DNA of 64,000 nt, taken from contig CM041465.1 of NCBI GenBank assembly GCA_023213395.1, positions 100,261,741 to 100,325,740 of the forward strand, read 5' to 3'. Source of the DNA: Cycas panzhihuaensis (taxonomy: Eukaryota > Cycadophyta). The notes beneath the pieces were generated by a model. It ran no database searches. It saw nothing but the letters and a program-made list of their open reading frames with translations, and was not told where the DNA came from. Made by a program: the position numbers and the translations under genes. Positions 58,999-64,000 of the stretch are shown piece by piece (position 1 is the stretch's first letter; every line of letters starts with the position of its first letter).

Positions 58999-61451
58999 TT
59001 CTAGGAGGGAGGTTACCGGAAGAGGATCAGAGTGTGGAGCAGAAGAAGAGGCGCCAGCTGCCTCTTTAGCAGCTTGAGGCTAAGTAAGGGCATATAAGGG
59101 AGTGGCCTCAAACATTTGGATTACCTTCTTTCCTTTATTCTGGGACCATAAAGGTGAAGGAGTACATCAGTGAGAGGAATACAAAGAAGGAGACGAATCC
59201 TGAGTGCCTTTCCCTTTATCGCGGGAAGGACGGGAATTCAGGGATCTTCCTTGGTTCTGGTTATTTTTGGGCTGAGCATTACGATCACGTTCCCCATGTT
59301 TAGGGAATGGATCCTTGTAGACTGGTTAGTCTAGGTTGGGCCTTGAGACCTGTTTAGGGGATGAGTCACGTTGAGGGGCATCCCTAGGATGCTGAACCCT
59401 ACAACATGAGTCATCATAGAAACACTCCCTATGAATGGAACACCACTTCTTCTCAAGTGAGGAATCTGGCTTCTTTGCTTGAGAGGACTAGGCGTTACCA
59501 CTCCTAAGGAGGGTAGCTTAAGTAGCTTGTTGAATTTACTTATTGGAAGTGGGTGATGAAGGAGCTTGCAGTTTAAGTTCTTTCATCATACGTTTGAATG
59601 AAAGTATAGTAGAGGTGAGCAGATTTAGGGTCTTCTTAGTCAGATGAGAAGAGGACCTAGTGGATTATTGTGGTTTAGTTTCTTTAGTGTGGGGTGGTGC
59701 CTCACGTCGTTGTAAGGTCTTGAGAGGCTTCTTGAGTCCAGCCTGGATCTCAATAGCCTCAAGCACTAAGCACTTGGCGATGGCAAAATCACATGTAGTC
59801 GCCCCCATCCTAAGGACTTCTACATGGACTTCAGGGTGAAGTTCATTAACGAAGAGATCCCTCTTCAATTTCTTAGGCAAAGTAGCCTTAGTGGAATGGA
59901 GGAGGTCATGAAATCGTCGTACAAAGTTACGATTCATCTCATCATGACCTTGTTTGAGCAAAAGAAGGGATTTCATTCCACTTTCGAATGGACGAGCCAC
60001 ATCAAAATAGTTGATGAACTCATCCACAAGTTGCTGGAACGAGAAAATGGAATGGGCAGGCAGGCGATAAAACCATTTAAGGGTATCACCTTGTAGGGAT
60101 CGTGGGAATAATTTCATTAGTATGTGATCATAGGCCCAGTAATCAATGCACACCATAGAGAAACTACGAACGTGCTCCGTTGGGTCCTGTGATGAAGTTC
60201 CATCAAACTTAGGAACTTCAAGGGGATGAGGCAATAAATTAGTTCTTAACGCCTCAATAGATAATGGTGTCAATTTATAATCCATGAAGGGATGTGACCT
60301 TGCCTGGGTCATAGGATCGACAAATGATGTGGGGGGTAATGGACAAGGAATAAATAGGGGTGGTAGACCCATCCCTCCTTAAGGAAGTGCCCCTTACTGG
60401 AAAGGGACTTGAGGGTAGGCACCTTGAAAGTAAGCTAGGTTCCCTTGCAAAGGCGCAGCATAAGAGGCTATGCAAGATGGTGAAAAAGAAGGGTGTGGAG
60501 CTGGGTTTTGTCCATATGGGTTGCCTATGGGTGGCGCAACCCCATATGGATGTAACAGGTCCACCCCGTAAGCTGGAATATGATTCCCTTACCGTGCCCC
60601 CAAGGTTCAGAAGTATAACCTGGGGGTACGTAAAGGGAAGAACCATTAGGTTGATTTTGAGTATACGTAGGAGCGGATCCCATATGACTAGTAGTGGTAG
60701 CATTAGTAGGACCTCTAGGCCTACTAGGAAATGAATGCACCACGTTAGGAAGCAACGTGTTGGCTTGACTGGGAAAAGGTATGCTAACCCCAAGTTGGGA
60801 AAAAGACATACCACGAGAGTGCCCCAAAGAACTAGGACTATGATGAGGAATAGAAGGTGCGACAGACATCCCTAAAGTAGGTGTAGGGATGGAACGGGAT
60901 AAATGTGTAGACATAAAAGGATTGCTTATTGTGGGAGGTGCAGATGCGGATGAAGACGGTGGGACAGGAGTGGATAAGGAAGATGCTCCACCATGTAAGA
61001 TATCTTCAAACCATCTAAGACACGATTGAAGATAAGCCGCTCGAAAGCACTCTCTAAGGAATTCAACCGCGTCGGCAGGAGGGGTATCTACATGATCATA
61101 AGAGGTAGACGGGACCTTAAATGAAGTAAATCCCTCAGGGTGCTCCTCATAAGAATCACCAACTGGATGGTGGATCTCAAGAGGAGATGGGCCCTCTACC
61201 GTGTGAGTAGAATGATGGGTGTCAAGTGGGTGATGTTGATCACCCGGATAGTAAATAGGATCTTCACCCTCTTGGGTGGATCCCGGAATGGATGTGGGGA
61301 ACTCATAAGCTCCCGAAGCAAAAGCATGAGAAGTCCAACATGAAGGGTATTATTCCATTATCGAATCAGAATCCGACGATGAAAGAAGACAGTATGTAGG
61401 GTCTTCTAACAATGGAGGTAAACCACGTAGGCGACGTGAGAAGCATCGCAT
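58999..61451 (-). pseudogene. gag of B2
   Basis: Start ATG at 61451, MRCFSRRLRGLP. Pro/Ser-rich N-terminus (60914-60525 open), then a 235-codon open core (60372-59665) with LLPHPLEVPKFDGTSS, RSLQGDTLKWFYRLP, FESGMKSLLLLKQGHDE and HDLLHSTKATLP. The zinc-knuckle region lies near 59395-59450 (CSIHxECF, then DSCCR-type). A basic QNxRGR-like tail follows. Best preserved gag core in the window. The leader from 61452 to 61597 is non-coding. Confidence 0.85.
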
Positions 61452-61597
61452 ATAAAACTTGCTAACACATTAGAAAAAGGAGGAAGATGCAAAGTATGTG
61501 TTGGGGGCTACCCAACGGAAGAGATGAGGTGGAGGAGATCACTAAAAGGTAATAGTACCAACAAAAATGAATGGGAACTAGCTCCTCTTACTAGCAA

Positions 61598-61616
61598 GTC
61601 CCTAGTATAATCGCCA
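61598..61616 (-). other. Primer binding site of B2
   Basis: Minus strand reads TGGCGATTATACTAGGGAC, one base after the LTR; it keeps the TGGCGA start of the tRNA-Arg-like site. Confidence 0.72.
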
Positions 61617-61617
61617 G

Positions 61618-64000
61618 TGGATGCGCATCTATAAGATAATCACTAAGCTTGGTAGGAGTGATAATGATCGATGGTGATATCGAAGGTACGGGCGAAAACC
61701 TACAAGCGAAGAAAGTATCACGAAGGGCACCTCATGCGGTAGAGCGCGAGTTTGAGACCTACGGATGATACCCAACTACCTTGAAGTGGCCCTCAACCTA
61801 AGAAAGAGAGAGGGAATATAGGGAGGGTAGCTTGGATAGACTCGAGAGAAAGGTCCTCCCACCCTTGGATAGCCGAAAGGGTAGAAGAGGAGTCCTCAAA
61901 GGTTTTCCTATGATGGAGGGAAACAGACGTGGACAAGGTAAGTGAGAGCCTACAATGTAGTCAGGTTCCTCTTAGTTATTTGGCTAAACAAATAGGGCCA
62001 AGAGGGGGAAAGAGAGAGAGGAAGGGAGACAACTAAGCTAAATTTTCCCTTAATATTTCAAGAAGCAAATGGGAAAGGAAAAGGGGGTAGGTGTCACACA
62101 TGTAAGTAAGCAATATCAAACAAAATGGACCAAAAGGGTAAGTTAGGTTTTGTGGGAAAAGGAAAGAGGAAGAGGAAGTTTCCTATAACATCCTTTTCCT
62201 ATAGGGGTTGACTATATGACATGCAATCATACAAGTACAAACAAATGAGACCATTTACCTTTTTACTTTTATATGACCTACTTAGCTAAAACATAGATTC
62301 CAAATAAAAGTAAAGAAGGAAATAGGGGGGGTTAAAGGGAAGGTGTGCATACCCGGAAGATGTAGCGGCTGACGGGAGGCCTCACCCACGTGCAACGCAC
62401 GTCCTTGCATCAATCTGTGGGTGTGTAACCGAGTTTTGATGTGAACGATGGGGGCTTCTTTACCTTCCCCTTTGTGAAAAGAAAGCGGAATGGAAGAAAG
62501 CAAAAGCAAAGGAAAAACACGGTAGATCTTACCCAGATCCAGATGTTTTATACCTTTGTGAGAGCACCACACCAACCTACACATGCACCGGCTTATCTCT
62601 TCCAAGAAGGAGCTGCAAAAGACAAGTTATATATATGCAAGTATATGTGTAATGTTTGTGTTAAAATGTTAAGAAAAACAACCGCTGCAAAAAGCTCAAA
62701 AATCCTCTCTCAAGCAAGCATGTACATCAAGCAAAATAAAGTGAAGGGAAGCCTCAGGATGCCTAACCCTCTACTGGGTTCTTCACACAACTCTCTAGCA
62801 CAATAAGATGAGGGTAAAAGACAACTAATGACAACCAAGAAATGCAAGGACAAAAGTGACAAAGCATTGGGGAAATATCCAAGATGCAGAGTTTCTATGG
62901 GCAGCAATCTGGTGCACAAAGCCTTGCCAATGTTATCAAGGGATGCCCAACAATACAAGGGACACTACGGGGGTCTAAACAAGAGGTGTGTAGGCCTAGA
63001 ATTAGCGCAGTAAGGGGCTGTATACACTGATAATCCAGTGCAAGCTTAAGGCTCACCAACTCCTAATTAACCTAAGATGAGCATGGAGCAAGAGAAGAAA
63101 AGGCCAGAAGGGGATTGCCCTTGGAGAGTAGGACTAAGTGGGAGGCTGCCCCACCTTACTCTCTTCACCCAACCTTGTGGTTCTTCTCCTGATGCTCCCT
63201 TAAGGAAAACTAGCAGAGGGGAGGTGAAAACCTGGAAGCAACAAGCCAAACTTAATGGAAACAAGCTTTGCTATAGTCAAACTTGAAGGAAACAAGCAAA
63301 CAAATCAAGAAATGGGTTTAATATGAAGATATCATACCACAAATCTGGAGGAAAGGGGTTTGGAAGACCTACTAGGCTGATGTAGGGTAGGTTTAGCCCT
63401 GCAACTAGCAGAGAAGAAGATCCCTACAAGGTTTTGCAGCAGAAATCTTAGGAGACAGTTGAAAGAGACACTTGTTGGGCGAGTTAGAGAAGAACAATAC
63501 CAAAATTTACTTGATAACACCTGGAGAGGGGCTTCCCACCATGGAGGAAGGTAATTGCAAGCAGATCTTGGCCTAGAGTTATAGGAAACGTATGCCTGCA
63601 AGTGCACCTGTAGCAAGAAGAGAAGAGGACAGAAATTACAGCAAGAAACGATTATGTTGAAGAGCAAGAAAATGATCTAAGAGTGGTAAAATGGTGAGGG
63701 TTTGGAGATTTATACCCATCCCAGCCCTAAATGAGCAAATAAGGTGCGAATACTGCTGAGGTGGATGTGAGGCCATATGGCGATTCTGCGTGAAATGTGA
63801 GAATTGCCACGGCAGTTTTAAAAAACAACTGACAACAGTCGCATCGCAGTAAACTTCATGGTACTGCGGTAAACTTTGTGGTACTACTAAGTTTACAGTG
63901 GTGCGGAACCAAAAACCCAGAATAGAAAACATCTGGGTTCCAGGAGCCTTAGGAGGTAATGTGGCAGGCCTAGGAGGGGCTGGCCCTCCTGTCTAGGTGG
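61618..64000 (-). repeat. 5' LTR of B2, cut by the window end
   Basis: 2,383 bp visible. Ends (minus strand) GCGCATCCA. TATAAAT at 63708-63714. The module at 63841-63906 has an additional unit: three consecutive AAGTTTAC-type repeats where the 3' LTR has two. The U3 start lies beyond 64000. Confidence 0.88.

Larger units (their letters stand above)
49994..64000 (-). mobile_element. B2: Ty3/Gypsy (Tat-like) deletion derivative, 5' LTR runs out of window
   Basis: Minus-strand element. From high to low coordinates it has a 5' LTR (partial), primer site, gag, protease, linker, integrase tail, antisense gene (on plus), aRNH, polypurine tract and 3' LTR. Reverse transcriptase, RNase H and the integrase core are deleted between linker and integrase tail near 57624. 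Inserted into C1; ATATC at 49989-49993 is the candidate target copy. Confidence 0.9.

Overview
This window looks like a slice of a large, repeat-rich plant nuclear genome. It has Ty3/Gypsy elements of Tat type with LTRs of about 2.6-2.8 kb, Ty1/Copia elements with an initiator-Met-like primer site, a long (TA)n microsatellite, and many transition-type stop codons. I see no host gene, rRNA or tRNA gene. The species cannot be named from this sequence. Almost every base belongs to one of seven LTR retrotransposon copies, all decayed.

The copies are nested. The oldest host is C1, a minus-strand Ty1/Copia element visible only at 41849-44473 and 49847-49993. Three elements cut it: H (Gypsy, plus strand, from before the window to 41848), C2 (Copia, plus, 44474-49846) and B2 (Gypsy, minus, 49994 to beyond 64000). 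H is itself cut by B1 (Gypsy, minus, from before the window to 6977) and O (Gypsy, plus, 7345-34563). The 3' LTR of O is cut by I (Gypsy, plus, 23240-33703). The nest is therefore C1 > H > O > I. Target-site duplications support it: GGTGG at both ends of I, AGTTC/GGTTC for O, and GGATA/GAATA for C2. The split parts also rejoin in sequence.

O is the most complete Gypsy copy. Its order is LTR, tRNA-Arg-like primer site, gag, protease, linker, reverse transcriptase, RNase H, integrase, a convergent antisense gene, a second RNase H (aRNH), polypurine tract, LTR. I, B1 and B2 are deletion derivatives. I lost everything from mid-gag to the end of the antisense gene. B1 and B2 each lost reverse transcriptase, RNase H and the integrase core, with different breakpoints.

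The most unusual part is the antisense gene, present in four copies (O, I, H, B2). Each copy has a TATATAA box, a coding first exon of exactly 8 codons ending at GTGAGT or GTAAGT, a first intron of about 460-480 nt, a second exon of about 1.2 kb encoding a plant-mobile-domain-like region, a second intron of 106-113 nt, and a third exon with charged, helix-prone sequence. Intron 1 holds a repeat module that also occurs in the LTR U3 regions. Upstream and divergent to this gene lies the sense-strand aRNH, a 141-codon frame next to the 3' LTR instead of between RNase H and integrase.
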